Assembly (NCBI RefSeq): GCF_037203765.1
Contig: NZ_JBBCAS010000010.1
Span: forward strand, 1 to 64,000
DNA length: 64,000 nt
From: Sediminicola sp037203765
GTDB taxonomy: Bacteria; Bacteroidota; Bacteroidia; Flavobacteriales; Flavobacteriaceae
Reading direction: 5' to 3'
The translations under genes and the position numbers were made by a program. Each line of letters starts with the position of its first letter. Position 1 is the stretch's first letter. Shown piece after piece: positions 52,370 to 61,677 of this stretch. The notes beneath the pieces were generated by a model. That model did no database searches, had not been told where the DNA came from, and was given only the letters and a program-made list of their open reading frames with translations.

Positions 52370-53323
52370 ATGGAGTATTTGGATTTTGAACTTCCGATCA
52401 AAGAACTTGAAGAACAATTAGATAAGTGCATGATTATTGGTAAGGAGAGCGACGTTGACGTAACGGAGACCTGCAAGCAAATAGAGAAAAAGCTTTCCGA
52501 AACCAGAAAAGAAATCTACAAAAACCTTACTGCATGGCAGAGGGTACAACTTTCCAGACATCCAAACAGACCCTATACACTCGATTATATCAATGCCATT
52601 TGTGGTGATTCATTTTTGGAACTCCACGGCGATAGAACGGTAAAGGATGACAAGGCCATGATTGGTGGTCTTGGAAAAATTGGTGACCAGAGTTTTATGT
52701 TCATTGGCCAACAAAAAGGATACAATACAAAGACTAGACAATACAGGAACTTTGGGATGGCCAATCCCGAAGGCTATAGAAAGGCTTTGCGATTGATGAA
52801 GTCTGCAGAAAAATTTGGTGTACCTGTGGTTTGTCTGATCGATACTCCCGGTGCCTATCCTGGAATTGAAGCGGAAGAGCGCGGACAAGGAGAGGCCATT
52901 GCCAGGAATATTTTGGAAATGACCCGTTTGAAAGTTCCGATCATTGTTTTGATTATTGGTGAGGGAGCTTCTGGTGGTGCTTTGGGAATAGGTGTTGGTG
53001 ATAAGGTATTGATGTTGGAAAATACGTGGTATTCTGTAATATCCCCAGAATCGTGCTCATCCATCCTATGGAGAAGCTGGGAATACAAGGAACAAGCGGC
53101 AGAATCCTTAAAATTGACTTCTACGGATATGAAAAAGTTGAAACTTATTGATGAGGTGGTCAAGGAACCGGTAGGTGGTGCCCACGCCAATAGGGAGAAG
53201 ACTTTTGAAATAGTAAAAAATAAAATTGCCTCTCATTATGAGGAGTTGAAAAAGTTATCACCAAAAGATTTGGTAAATGCCCGTATGGATAAATATGCCA
53301 ATATGGGTGTCTTTAACGGCTAA
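52370..53323 (+). CDS. accA: Acetyl-CoA carboxylase carboxyltransferase subunit alpha
   Basis: A 317-residue alpha subunit. With AccD it transfers the carboxyl group from biotin to acetyl-CoA, the first step of fatty-acid synthesis. Recognised by FELPIKELEEQLD at the start, ARHP-like LSRHPNRPYTLDYI, LHGDRTVKDDKAMIGGLG, the carboxybiotin-binding glycines in GEGASGGALGIGVGD, and SPESCSSILWR. The length is typical. It has its own promoter and terminator. Confidence 0.96.
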   Translation: MEYLDFELPIKELEEQLDKCMIIGKESDVDVTETCKQIEKKLSETRKEIYKNLTAWQRVQLSRHPNRPYTLDYINAICGDSFLELHGDRTVKDDKAMIGGLGKIGDQSFMFIGQQKGYNTKTRQYRNFGMANPEGYRKALRLMKSAEKFGVPVVCLIDTPGAYPGIEAEERGQGEAIARNILEMTRLKVPIIVLIIGEGASGGALGIGVGDKVLMLENTWYSVISPESCSSILWRSWEYKEQAAESLKLTSTDMKKLKLIDEVVKEPVGGAHANREKTFEIVKNKIASHYEELKKLSPKDLVNARMDKYANMGVFNG

Positions 53324-53347
53324 TAAGCCCGTTTAAAAAACTTTCTT

Positions 53348-53378
53348 AAAATCTGGAGGATTCAAACTCCAGATTTTT
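53348..53378 (+). terminator. Rho-independent terminator after accA
   Basis: AAATCTGGAG/CTCCAGATTT stem (10 bp) with a short loop and a T run, 25 bp after the accA stop. Confidence 0.92.
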
Positions 53379-53382
53379 TTCG

Positions 53383-53472
53383 TTATCAACACAATTTCGT
53401 AACTTATCAACAGCCATTTTGTTAACTAATGGTGGACATCCTATGACCTTAATCATTGTTAACTAAAGGTTA
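53383..53472 (+). promoter_or_regulatory. dnaB upstream region with DnaA-box-like pair and direct repeats
   Basis: Two TTATCAACA sites (one mismatch from the DnaA box TTATCCACA) lie at 53383 and 53404, exactly 21 bp apart. Two direct repeats TTGTTAACTAA-N-GGT follow at about 53419 and 53457, both within 75 bp of the dnaB start. They could be DnaA or other regulator sites. Confidence 0.45.
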
Positions 53473-53492
53473 AATAGCATACTTTAGCACCC

Positions 53493-55040
53493 ATGGAAAA
53501 ACCAAGTCCGATTGCCGGTCGTAAAATAGACCAGTCTGCATTAATCAACCTGGAGAGAGGTAAAATACCTCCTCAAGCCGTTGATTTAGAGGAAGTTGTT
53601 CTCGGAGCGATGATGATAGATAAAAAAGGTGTCGATGAGGTAATAGACATTCTGCACCCTGATGTGTTCTACAAAGACGCACACCGATTTATCTACGAGG
53701 CCATCTTCAAACTGTTCGAGACCTCTGAGCCAGTGGATTTATTAACCGTTTCTTCCCAATTGAAGAAAGACGGTAAATTGGAGGTTGCCGGAGGCGACTT
53801 TTATCTGGTGAAACTTACGCAAAAGGTGGCTTCCTCGGCCCATATTGAGTTCCATGCGCGTATTATCCTTCAAAAATATATTCAACGCAGTCTGATCAAA
53901 ATTTCCAGTGAGATCATACAGGAAGCCTATGAAGATGCCACGGATGTTTTTGATCTTTTGGATACTGCAGAGGCCAAATTATACGATGTTACCCAAGGAA
54001 ATTTAAAACGTTCCGCCGAGACTGCCCAGAATTTGGTGATCCAGGCGAAAAAGAGGATTGAAGAGATTGCCAATAAGGAAGGGCTCAGTGGCGTGCCTTC
54101 CGGATTTGATAAATTGGATAAATTGACCTCTGGATGGCAACCGAGTGATTTGATCATTGTGGCAGCCCGTCCGGGTATGGGTAAAACGGCCCTGACCTTG
54201 TCCATGGCAAGGAATATGGCGGTAAATTCCAATATTCCCGTAGCCTTTTTCTCTTTGGAGATGTCCTCGGTACAATTGATCACCCGTCTGATTTCCTCAG
54301 AAACCGGACTCTCTTCTGAAAAGTTGAGAACCGGTAAGTTGGAAAAGCACGAATGGGAGCAATTGAACGTAAAAGTTAAGGCATTGGAAAGTGCCCCCTT
54401 ATTTATAGATGATACCCCGTCCCTTTCTATTTTCGACCTTAGGGCGAAAGCAAGACGATTGGCCTCCCAGCACGGCATCCGAATGATCGTTATCGATTAT
54501 TTGCAGTTGATGACCGCAGGAGGTAGCCAAAAAGGGGGGAACAGGGAACAGGAAATATCTACCATTTCCCGTAACCTCAAGGCTTTGGCCAAAGAATTGA
54601 ACTGTCCCGTTATTGCACTATCGCAGTTATCCCGTGCCGTGGAGACCAGGGGAGGAAGTAAGAGACCAATCCTTTCGGATCTTAGGGAATCTGGAGCTAT
54701 TGAGCAGGATGCGGATATTGTGGCCTTTATCTATCGCCCTGAATATTACAAGATAGACGAATGGGATGATGATGAGCGTACCCCAACCGCTGGGCAAGGT
54801 GAATTTATTGTTGCCAAGCACAGGAATGGTGGTCTGGAGAACATTCGATTGAAATTTATTGGACAGCTAGGTAAATTTGACAACCTGGATGATTTCGATT
54901 CTCCTTTCGAATTCCAATCAAAAATGAATGCCAACGAAGATAATCCGTTTATAACCAAAAATTTACCAAATGCCGATGAAGCCTTTGGAAGTTCTATGAA
55001 CGATGATATGGATATGGATGACAGTGAGGTCCCATTTTAA
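53493..55040 (+). CDS. dnaB: Replicative DNA helicase DnaB
   Basis: A 515-residue hexameric helicase that unwinds DNA at the replication fork. The N-terminal primase-binding domain (about 25-130: PPQAVDLEEVVLGAMMIDKK) and a linker precede a RecA-like core: GVPSGFDKLDKLTSGWQPSD, Walker A ARPGMGKTALTL, Walker B MIVIDYLQLM, and LRESGAIEQDADIVAF. The acidic tail (DMDMDDSEVPF) is typical for Bacteroidota. No intein interrupts it. Confidence 0.97.
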   Translation: MEKPSPIAGRKIDQSALINLERGKIPPQAVDLEEVVLGAMMIDKKGVDEVIDILHPDVFYKDAHRFIYEAIFKLFETSEPVDLLTVSSQLKKDGKLEVAGGDFYLVKLTQKVASSAHIEFHARIILQKYIQRSLIKISSEIIQEAYEDATDVFDLLDTAEAKLYDVTQGNLKRSAETAQNLVIQAKKRIEEIANKEGLSGVPSGFDKLDKLTSGWQPSDLIIVAARPGMGKTALTLSMARNMAVNSNIPVAFFSLEMSSVQLITRLISSETGLSSEKLRTGKLEKHEWEQLNVKVKALESAPLFIDDTPSLSIFDLRAKARRLASQHGIRMIVIDYLQLMTAGGSQKGGNREQEISTISRNLKALAKELNCPVIALSQLSRAVETRGGSKRPILSDLRESGAIEQDADIVAFIYRPEYYKIDEWDDDERTPTAGQGEFIVAKHRNGGLENIRLKFIGQLGKFDNLDDFDSPFEFQSKMNANEDNPFITKNLPNADEAFGSSMNDDMDMDDSEVPF

Positions 55041-55050
55041 AAATAAATAC

Positions 55051-56331
55051 ATGAAAATACCTTCTCGACTTGTCTCGAGAGGGTGTTTGATGTTCTTTTT
55101 GTTCTTTTCCTTCATCGTCTCTGCATCCAATATCCTAATTCCCATGGATGCTGACAGCCAGAAAAATCATTTAAAAGCTTACGGAATTACCTATTGGGTG
55201 CTCACCAAACAACAAAAGGTGCAGTGGTTGTTGAACTATAGGGGAGGATCTTTTCTGTTGCCCGATGGGGACAATATCCGCAAGGAATGCCAGATTAGGG
55301 GGGTTTCCTTTGAAATAATTTCGGATGCCCAGGCAGAGGCTATCTTGGATGAAATAAGCAGTCCTTCAAAGAATCAAGAAGCCGTTATTTTGGAAAAAGC
55401 ACCCAAAATTGCCGTTTATTCCCCCAAGGAAAATTTGCCCTGGGACGATGCCGTGACCATGGTGCTTACCTATGCCGAAATTCCCTACGAAACCATTTAT
55501 GATGAAGAGGTCCTCAACAATAAATTGTTGTTGTACGATTGGCTGCACCTGCACCATGAGGATTTTACGGGCCAATACGGTAAATTTTACGCAGCATATA
55601 GGGCGGCCCCTTGGTATTTGGAAGGCAAGGAACAGGCAGAGGCCCTCGCGGCAAAATTGGGATACTCCAAGGTTTCTGAGGAAAAAAGAGCTGTGGCCAA
55701 TGCCATACGTAATTATGTGATTGGGGGCGGATTCATGTTTGCCATGTGCTCCGCTACAGATAGTTTTGATATAGCCCTTGCGGCAGACGGTGTGGATATT
55801 TGTGAGCCCATGTTCGATGGTGACCCTTCTGATGCCAATTACCAAAGTAAATTGGATTTTAGCAGAACCTTCGCCTTTACCAATTTTACGCTGGAACGGA
55901 GTCCATTGCAGTACGAATTCTCTTCCATAGATATGACCACAAAAAGGGGCATGGTGCCCAAGGAATCCGATTATTTTTCACTGATGGAATTCTCGGCAAA
56001 ATGGGACCCGGTTCCTACCATGTTGTGCCAGAACCACACCTCCCTGGTCAAGGGTTTTATGGGGCAGACCACGGCATTTACCAGAAATGAAATAAAACCA
56101 ACGGTGATGGTTTTGGGGGAGAACAGGATAAATGGAGAAGCCCGCTACATCCACGGAATCAAAGGGAAGGGATTTTTTACTTTTTATGGCGGACATGACC
56201 CAGAGGATTATCAGCACAGGGTAGGGGATCCCAAAACGGAACTGGAACTGCATCCAACCTCACCTGGCTACCGTTTGATCTTGAACAATGTTTTGTTTCC
56301 TGCCGCCCAGAAAAAGAAACAGAAAACCTAA
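55051..56331 (+). CDS. Exported conserved protein of unknown function (often mislabelled asparagine synthetase B)
   Basis: A 426-residue protein with a signal peptide (LMFFLFFSFIVSASNILIP). The body has ITYWVLTKQQKVQWLLNYRG, a flavodoxin or glutaminase-like segment (KIAVYSPKENLPWDDAVTMV; GGGFMFAMCSATDSFDIALA), and GKGFFTFYGGHDPEDYQHRV. A similar protein is widespread in Bacteroidota under the name asparagine synthetase B, but no class II glutaminase Cys1 or synthetase P-loop is seen. The layout suggests a periplasmic or surface hydrolase, unproven. The start ATG 55051 lies 10 bp after dnaB. Confidence 0.8.
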   Translation: MKIPSRLVSRGCLMFFLFFSFIVSASNILIPMDADSQKNHLKAYGITYWVLTKQQKVQWLLNYRGGSFLLPDGDNIRKECQIRGVSFEIISDAQAEAILDEISSPSKNQEAVILEKAPKIAVYSPKENLPWDDAVTMVLTYAEIPYETIYDEEVLNNKLLLYDWLHLHHEDFTGQYGKFYAAYRAAPWYLEGKEQAEALAAKLGYSKVSEEKRAVANAIRNYVIGGGFMFAMCSATDSFDIALAADGVDICEPMFDGDPSDANYQSKLDFSRTFAFTNFTLERSPLQYEFSSIDMTTKRGMVPKESDYFSLMEFSAKWDPVPTMLCQNHTSLVKGFMGQTTAFTRNEIKPTVMVLGENRINGEARYIHGIKGKGFFTFYGGHDPEDYQHRVGDPKTELELHPTSPGYRLILNNVLFPAAQKKKQKT

Positions 56332-56333
56332 TC

Positions 56334-57134
56334 CTATCTTTGGGCAAGTAGTTGTTCCAAGATGTGCTCTACGCCGTTTTCGTCATTACTTTTAGTCCTG
56401 TAATTAGCGGCTTGCAGAACGTTTGGATGCGCATTGGCCATAGCGAAACTATAATCTGCCAAAGCCAACATTTCCAGATCATTGTTATAATCCCCAAAAA
56501 CCAAGGTTTCTGCTCTTGATATATTATGTCTTTTTTGAACTTGTTCCAGAGCAAAGCCTTTGTGGGCGTTTAGATGGGAAAGATCCAACCAGTTTTCTCC
56601 TGATATCTTGACTTTTAAATCAGATTCCAAATGTTTTACAGAGGGGTAAATGAATTTTTCGGAGCTTTCAAAATGGTATACAGCTACCTTTAAGACCTCC
56701 CCATCATAGGTAGAAATATCATCCATGACCGTATATTCAGAATAATACTCCTTTAACTTGCTCAAGAATTTGTCAGAATTGCCATTGAGGTAGGCATTTT
56801 TTTTACCACAAAGGACGGCATGGGCCCCATGGGCACTGTCAAGGGATTTTAAGATGGTATCGATCGATTTTTTTTCCAATGGAGTGGAAAGTAGTTCTTG
56901 GTCTTGTTGCATGGCAAAACCACCATTTTCCGCAATAACGATGATTTCATTCTTAATGGGATTCAACTTGTGTACAATACTGTTGTACTGTCTTCCACTT
57001 GCGGCAACAAAAAGGATATTTCTTTTTTTTAACTCTTCATAAAGTTCAAAGAAACGGTCGCTCACCTGATGGTCGGAATTTAAAAGTGTTCCGTCCATAT
57101 CTGTAACCACCATTTTTATTTTTGATAAATCCAT
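56334..57134 (-). CDS. HAD-superfamily Cof-type phosphatase
   Basis: A 266-residue haloacid-dehalogenase-like hydrolase with motif I VVTDMDGTLLNSDHQVS (nucleophile Asp in DMDGT), motif II VAASGRQY, a Cof-type C2 cap, and motif III/IV GDYNNDLEMLALADYSFAM. Cof-type enzymes dephosphorylate sugar phosphates, pyridoxal phosphate or nucleotides; the natural substrate is unclear. I use ATG 57134 (MDLSKIKM); ATG 57158 is an alternative. It is convergent with the previous gene, 2 bp apart. Confidence 0.9.
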   Translation of the reverse strand: MDLSKIKMVVTDMDGTLLNSDHQVSDRFFELYEELKKRNILFVAASGRQYNSIVHKLNPIKNEIIVIAENGGFAMQQDQELLSTPLEKKSIDTILKSLDSAHGAHAVLCGKKNAYLNGNSDKFLSKLKEYYSEYTVMDDISTYDGEVLKVAVYHFESSEKFIYPSVKHLESDLKVKISGENWLDLSHLNAHKGFALEQVQKRHNISRAETLVFGDYNNDLEMLALADYSFAMANAHPNVLQAANYRTKSNDENGVEHILEQLLAQR

Positions 57135-57267
57135 TGCAATATCCATTTTAGGATGCAAAGGTATTTCTTCTATGGGTAATTGTAGGGAATTGAAAAGTTA
57201 AGTTTGTGGTATTTTTGTAATATCATTGAGCATTGCCATCTTTGTGGCATAGGAAAAATAAAATAGG

Positions 57268-57690
57268 ATGGAGTTTTATCAAACAGAATTGCGCTTGTCT
57301 CCCTATAAGAGGGGTTTTCATTTGATCACGGATGAAATCATCAATGCCATTCCTGAAATAAAAGGAATCAAAATGGGGATGTTGCAGGTGTTCATTAAAC
57401 ATACTTCGGCAAGCCTCACAATCAATGAAAATGCCGATCCTACGGTACGAATCGATTTTGAAAGCCATATGAATGTCATGGTACCGGAAAATGCACCATA
57501 TTACAGGCATGATTACGAAGGTTCCGATGATATGCCTGCTCATATCAAGGCCTCCCTTATGGGGGCTTCGGTACAGATTCCTATTACCAATGGAAGATTG
57601 AATATAGGAATTTGGCAAGGAGTCTATCTTTGTGAACATCGGAACCGTGCTGGGGGTAGGATGTTGGTGGTTTCTGCCTTTGGAAATTGA
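57268..57690 (+). CDS. YjbQ/UPF0047 family protein
   Basis: A 140-residue protein of the YjbQ (UPF0047) family: QTELRLSPYKRGFHLITDEI, FIKHTSASLTINENADPTVR, and YRHDYEGSDDMPAHIKASLM. His residues in the HTSASL and AHIK segments form the usual metal or phosphate site. Some members have weak thiamin-phosphate synthase activity, but the real function is not settled. It precedes the EF-hand gene by 50 bp. Confidence 0.9.
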   Translation: MEFYQTELRLSPYKRGFHLITDEIINAIPEIKGIKMGMLQVFIKHTSASLTINENADPTVRIDFESHMNVMVPENAPYYRHDYEGSDDMPAHIKASLMGASVQIPITNGRLNIGIWQGVYLCEHRNRAGGRMLVVSAFGN

Positions 57691-57740
57691 CAGGAGCCCT
57701 AAATATTCCTAAATTGAAATAATTATGAAAAGATTGGAAA

Positions 57741-58007
57741 ATGGGAACTAAGGAGGATATCTTAAATAAAATTCAAATTTTAATTACCAATCACTATAAA
57801 ACCCCGGAGGAGGCCTTTGCCTTCTTTGACAAGGATGGTGATGGCAAACTGACCAAGGGTGAGATTGTGGAGCTGTTGAAAAAAGCAGAGATCAGTGGTT
57901 TTATCCGTGGCATGGTATCATCAAAATTGGTCGAGGGATACGATAAAAATAGGGATGAATTAATAGATTGGTCTGAGTTTAAACAGGCCATAGCCAAAAT
58001 AAAGTAA
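57741..58007 (+). CDS. EF-hand protein, calcium-binding
   Basis: An 88-residue cytoplasmic protein with two EF-hand loops: FFDKDGDGKLTKGEIV (canonical DKDGDGKLTKGE) and GYDKNRDELIDWSEF (DKNRDELIDWSE, also with all expected ligands). The two helices around each loop are present. It may buffer or sense calcium; no partner is encoded in fusion. A bidirectional terminator follows. Confidence 0.85.
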   Translation: MGTKEDILNKIQILITNHYKTPEEAFAFFDKDGDGKLTKGEIVELLKKAEISGFIRGMVSSKLVEGYDKNRDELIDWSEFKQAIAKIK

Positions 58008-58030
58008 TAGAGATTCGTAAAGGTCAGGAC

Positions 58031-58064
58031 AAAAAAAATCCGATTCAAATGAATCGGATTTTTT
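58031..58064. terminator. Bidirectional terminator
   Basis: A 7-bp GC-containing stem TCCGATTC/GAATCGGA with an AAAT loop, A-run on one side and T-run on the other, between the convergent EF-hand and rplT genes. Confidence 0.93.
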
Positions 58065-58087
58065 ATAAGCGAGATATATTGTTAATG

Positions 58088-58432
58088 TTACTTTATTTTA
58101 TTCACAACAGCCTTAAAAGCTTCTGGGTGGTTCATCGCCAAATCGGCCAAAACCTTACGGTTTAGGTCAATGTTGTTGGCTTTGATTCTACCCATAAACT
58201 GAGAGTAAGACATTCCGTGCAATCTAGCACCTGCGTTGATACGGGTGATCCATAGGGAACGGAAAGTTCTTTTCTTGTTTCTACGGTCTCTGTAAGCATA
58301 TAACATTGCTTTTTCAACCGCATTTTTGGCTACTGTCCAAACGTTTTTACGTCTTCCAAAGTAACCTTTGGCTTGCTTCATCACTTTTTTTCTTCTAGCG
58401 CGTGAAGCAACTGAATTTACTGATCTTGGCAT
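58088..58432 (-). CDS. rplT: 50S ribosomal protein L20
   Basis: A 114-residue L20 with the family signature: RKKVMKQAKGYFGRRKNVWT, AYRDRRNKKRTFRSLWITRI and SYSQFMGRIKANNIDLNRKV. It binds 23S rRNA early in 50S assembly. In many bacteria L20 represses the rpmI-rplT part of its own operon by binding mRNA. It is last in thrS-infC-rpmI-rplT. Confidence 0.97.
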   Translation of the reverse strand: MPRSVNSVASRARRKKVMKQAKGYFGRRKNVWTVAKNAVEKAMLYAYRDRRNKKRTFRSLWITRINAGARLHGMSYSQFMGRIKANNIDLNRKVLADLAMNHPEAFKAVVNKIK

Positions 58433-58527
58433 AATTTTGAATTTTTTTGTAGTAGGCGTTCTGAATAAATTTCAAAATCTTTTAATGGCCTAACTCCAGG
58501 GTTAATAATAATTACCGAAAGAATCGA

Positions 58528-58725
58528 TTACTTTAAACGTAATTGTTCTTTAATGCTGTTAACATCCGCCTCGTGAACTAAAGTAGAGTGGGTTAACGCA
58601 AGCTTGCGCTTTTTAGACTTCTTCGTTAGAATGTGGCTCTTAAAAGCGTGCTTTCTTTTGATTTTACCTGTACCGGTAAGCTTAAAACGCTTTTTGGTAC
58701 TGGATTTTGTTTTCATCTTAGGCAT
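58528..58725 (-). CDS. rpmI: 50S ribosomal protein L35
   Basis: A 65-residue, very basic L35: MPKMKTKSSTKKRFKLTGTG, KIKRKHAFKSHILTKKS and KKRKLALTHSTLVHEADV. It follows infC by 117 bp and precedes rplT by 95 bp, the universal order. The open frames on the other strand are shadows. Confidence 0.96.
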   Translation of the reverse strand: MPKMKTKSSTKKRFKLTGTGKIKRKHAFKSHILTKKSKKRKLALTHSTLVHEADVNSIKEQLRLK

Positions 58726-58842
58726 CTTGTTCCTATTTATGGTTTATCTCGCTTATTATCTTTACTGTTGTTCTCTATACATGAGTTCCAACAGGTATTT
58801 TATTATGCTATGGTAATTGAAAATAAAGAAATAAAATTCTTG

Positions 58843-59397
58843 TTATTTCTTTGTTTTTGGAGCAATGAACATGGTCATACGCTTTCCTTCCAACCTGGGC
58901 ATCTGTTCTACTTTTCCAAGCTCTTCCAATTCGGAGGCCAGTTTCAGTAATAAGATCTCACCTTGATCTTTATATACAATGGATCTACCTTTAAAGAAGA
59001 CATAAGCTTTTAGCTTAGCGCCATCCTTTAAGAATTTTTCGGCATGCTTCTTTTTGAACTCATAATCATGATCATCGGTCTGTGGACCAAATCTGATTTC
59101 CTTTACCACTACCTTGGTGGCTTTGGCCTTCATGACCTTTTCCCTTTTCTTCTGTTCGTAAAGAAACTTCTTGTAATCCGTAATTTTACATACGGGTGGA
59201 TCTGCTTTTGGAGAAATCTCCACTAAATCCAATTCTAATTCTTCAGATTTTGCTAGTGCGTCCTTTAAAGAGTAAACGCCCACTTCAACATTGTCACCAA
59301 CCAAACGTACATTCTGGGCAGTAATAGACCTATTGATGTTGTGCGGATTCTTATTTTCTCTTCTAGGCTGTGGCCTAAATCTTTTTCGTATTGCTAT
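58843..59397 (-). CDS. infC: Translation initiation factor IF-3 (probable AUA start)
   Basis: A protein of about 184 residues that prevents premature 30S-50S joining and checks the start codon. The N-domain has VRLVGDNVEVGVYSLKDALA and EISPKADPPVCKITDYKKFL; the C-domain has VKEIRFGPQTDDHDYEFKKK and the terminal GKRMTMFIAP. The conserved N-terminus AIRKRFRPQPRRENKN lies upstream of any ATG, GTG or TTG; the in-frame stop is at 59412 and the best initiation codon is ATA at 59397. Rare start codons on infC are known to make it autoregulatory. It lies 31 bp after thrS. Confidence 0.93.
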   Translation of the reverse strand: MAIRKRFRPQPRRENKNPHNINRSITAQNVRLVGDNVEVGVYSLKDALAKSEELELDLVEISPKADPPVCKITDYKKFLYEQKKREKVMKAKATKVVVKEIRFGPQTDDHDYEFKKKHAEKFLKDGAKLKAYVFFKGRSIVYKDQGEILLLKLASELEELGKVEQMPRLEGKRMTMFIAPKTKK

Positions 59398-59428
59398 GGC
59401 TAATAAATTTTAGTTAAACATTAATTTT

Positions 59429-61369
59429 TTAAAACGACTTTAAGGTACTATTTATTTCATTAGTAACCAAGTTGGCGAAGTCTGTTAAGGAAATAGAGCC
59501 TAAATCTTCGCCTCCATGCCTTCTAACAGAAATCGTATTTTCCTGTTCCTCATTATCTCCTACGATCAGCATAAACGGTATCTTGTTCATTTCTGCCTCC
59601 CGTATTTTCTTGCCAACAGTCTCGCTTCTCTTGTCTACAAGGGCGCGAATTTCGTGATTTTCTAGGGAATTTAAAACTTTTTGGGCATATTTTTCATGCT
59701 TCTCACTAATGGGCAGTACAATAGCTTGTTCCGGGATCAGCCATAATGGGAAATTTCCTCCGGTGTGTTCCAATAATAAGGCTATGAATCTTTCCATACT
59801 TCCAAATGGGGCACGGTGGATCATGACAGGTCGGTGCAGCTCATTGTCACTTCCTTTATAGGTAAGGTCAAATCGCTCTGGTAGGTTGTAATCTACCTGA
59901 ATGGTTCCCAACTGCCAGTTTCTTCCAAGGGCATCTTTGACCATAAAATCGAGCTTGGGACCGTAGAATGCGGCTTCTCCGCTTTCAATCACAAAATCAA
60001 GACCTTTGTCTTTGGCGGCGTCAATGATGGCATTTTCCGCTTTTTCCCAATTTTCAACGGAGCCAATGTACTTTTCCGGGGTGTTGAGATCCCTTACAGA
60101 TACCTGGGCGGTGAAATTGCCGAAGCCCAAGGAGCCCAATACATAAAGGGTAAGGTCAATCACGTTTTTAAATTCTTCCGCCAATTGGTCCGGGGTACAG
60201 AAAATATGGGCGTCATCTTGGGTGAAACCACGAACCCTGGTTAGGCCGTGTAATTCACCACTTTGTTCATACCTATATACTGTACCAAATTCAGCATACC
60301 TTTTGGGAAGTTCACGGTAACTGAAAGGTTTGGTGTTGTAAATTTCACAGTGGTGAGGACAGTTCATGGGTTTCAATAAAAACTCCTCATCCGCCTTTGG
60401 TGTTTTTATGGGCTGAAAGCTGTCTTCTCCATATTTGGCGTAATGTCCAGAGGTCACGTAAAGTTCTTTTTGTCCTATATGTGGGGTCACCACCATTTCG
60501 TATCCTGCCTTCTTTTGTGCTTTCTTCAGGAAGTTCTCCAAGCGCTCCCTAAGGGCAGCACCTTTTGGCAGCCATAAAGGAAGGCCTTGGCCAACTTTTG
60601 CGGAAAAGGTAAATAACTCCAGTTCCTTGCCCAATTTTCTGTGATCGCGTTGCTTGGCCTGCTCCAATAGCTCCAGGTATTCGGTTAGTTCCTTTTGTTT
60701 TGGAAAGGAGATACCGTATACGCGGGTCAATTGCTTGTTGTTCTCGTTTCCTCTCCAATAGGCACCGGCAACACTCAATATCTTAATGGCTTTGATGATC
60801 CCTGTATTTGGGATGTGTCCCCCTCGGCATAGATCCGTGAAGGTATCGTGGTCGCAAAAAGTGATGGTGCCGTCCTCAAGGTTTTCTATAAGCTCCACCT
60901 TATATTCATTCCCTTGTTTCTTGTATGAAGCCAGGGCTTCTTCCTTGGTTACCGAGCGCATTTTGTAATCGTGCTTGCCACGGGCTATTTCAAGGGCCTT
61001 TTTTTCTATTTCCGGAAAGTCCTTTTCGGAGATACTGCGGTCCCCAAAATCTACGTCGTAATAAAATCCGTTATCAATGGCCGGACCTATGGTCAATTTA
61101 ATGCCAGGGTACAATTCTTCCAAGGCTTGTGCAACAACGTGAGAGGTAGAATGCCAAAAAGCTTTCTTTCCTTCCTTGTCGTTCCATGTGTATAAAGTAA
61201 GGGTGCCGTCCTCGTTCAAGGGGGTCACTGTTTCTACGATGGTATCATTGTATTTTGCGGAGATGACATTTCTCGCCAATCCCTCGCTGATTCCTTTGGC
61301 CACATCCATGGGGGAACTCCCCGTTGCATGTTCTTTTATTGTTCCGTCTGGTAGTGTAATCTTGATCAT
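59429..61369 (-). CDS. thrS: Threonyl-tRNA synthetase
   Basis: A 646-residue class II synthetase. TGS domain (IKITLPDGTIKEHATGSSPM), the editing/SAD domain with HSTSHVVAQALEEL and CRGGHIPNTG, catalytic motifs 2 and 3 (FRELPKRYAEFGTVYRYEQS, MIHRAPFGSMERF), and the anticodon-binding domain to the end. Zn-site residues include MNCPHHCEIY. I start at ATG 61369 (MIKITLPDG); a start at 61426 would add a hydrophobic stretch not seen in the family. Confidence 0.96.
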   Translation of the reverse strand: MIKITLPDGTIKEHATGSSPMDVAKGISEGLARNVISAKYNDTIVETVTPLNEDGTLTLYTWNDKEGKKAFWHSTSHVVAQALEELYPGIKLTIGPAIDNGFYYDVDFGDRSISEKDFPEIEKKALEIARGKHDYKMRSVTKEEALASYKKQGNEYKVELIENLEDGTITFCDHDTFTDLCRGGHIPNTGIIKAIKILSVAGAYWRGNENNKQLTRVYGISFPKQKELTEYLELLEQAKQRDHRKLGKELELFTFSAKVGQGLPLWLPKGAALRERLENFLKKAQKKAGYEMVVTPHIGQKELYVTSGHYAKYGEDSFQPIKTPKADEEFLLKPMNCPHHCEIYNTKPFSYRELPKRYAEFGTVYRYEQSGELHGLTRVRGFTQDDAHIFCTPDQLAEEFKNVIDLTLYVLGSLGFGNFTAQVSVRDLNTPEKYIGSVENWEKAENAIIDAAKDKGLDFVIESGEAAFYGPKLDFMVKDALGRNWQLGTIQVDYNLPERFDLTYKGSDNELHRPVMIHRAPFGSMERFIALLLEHTGGNFPLWLIPEQAIVLPISEKHEKYAQKVLNSLENHEIRALVDKRSETVGKKIREAEMNKIPFMLIVGDNEEQENTISVRRHGGEDLGSISLTDFANLVTNEINSTLKSF

Positions 61370-61677
61370 CCCGAAAATAGTTATAAGCGACAAAGATAGG
61401 GTCATCAAAAATACTTTCCATAACATTTTAAAGACTTTTTAATGAGGATTTGTGAATTCTAAATGCAATACATGGGAGTGTGTTTGGTAAAACTTGATTT
61501 GGTATTAAGAATCGGTAAACAAGTGAGTAGGTTGTGCTATAAAATATTTTAATGTAAAAAATTATTTTTAAAACGTTAAATCAACGTTAACAATTAATTT
61601 TCCTGGGTTTTCAGAATGTCAATAAGATAATTTTTGACCTTAATTATTGATATACTGTAAATTAAATGTGTTAAAAA
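61370..61677. other. AT-rich divergent intergenic region
   Basis: Between thrS (minus) and the sugar-uptake genes (plus). It presumably contains the thrS promoter and leader. I see no T-box, hairpin or coding frame. Confidence 0.4.

Noticed and set aside
55051..56331. Asparagine synthetase B
   Set aside because: The protein is exported and lacks the N-terminal nucleophile Cys and the synthetase P-loop; the name seems to be a propagated error.
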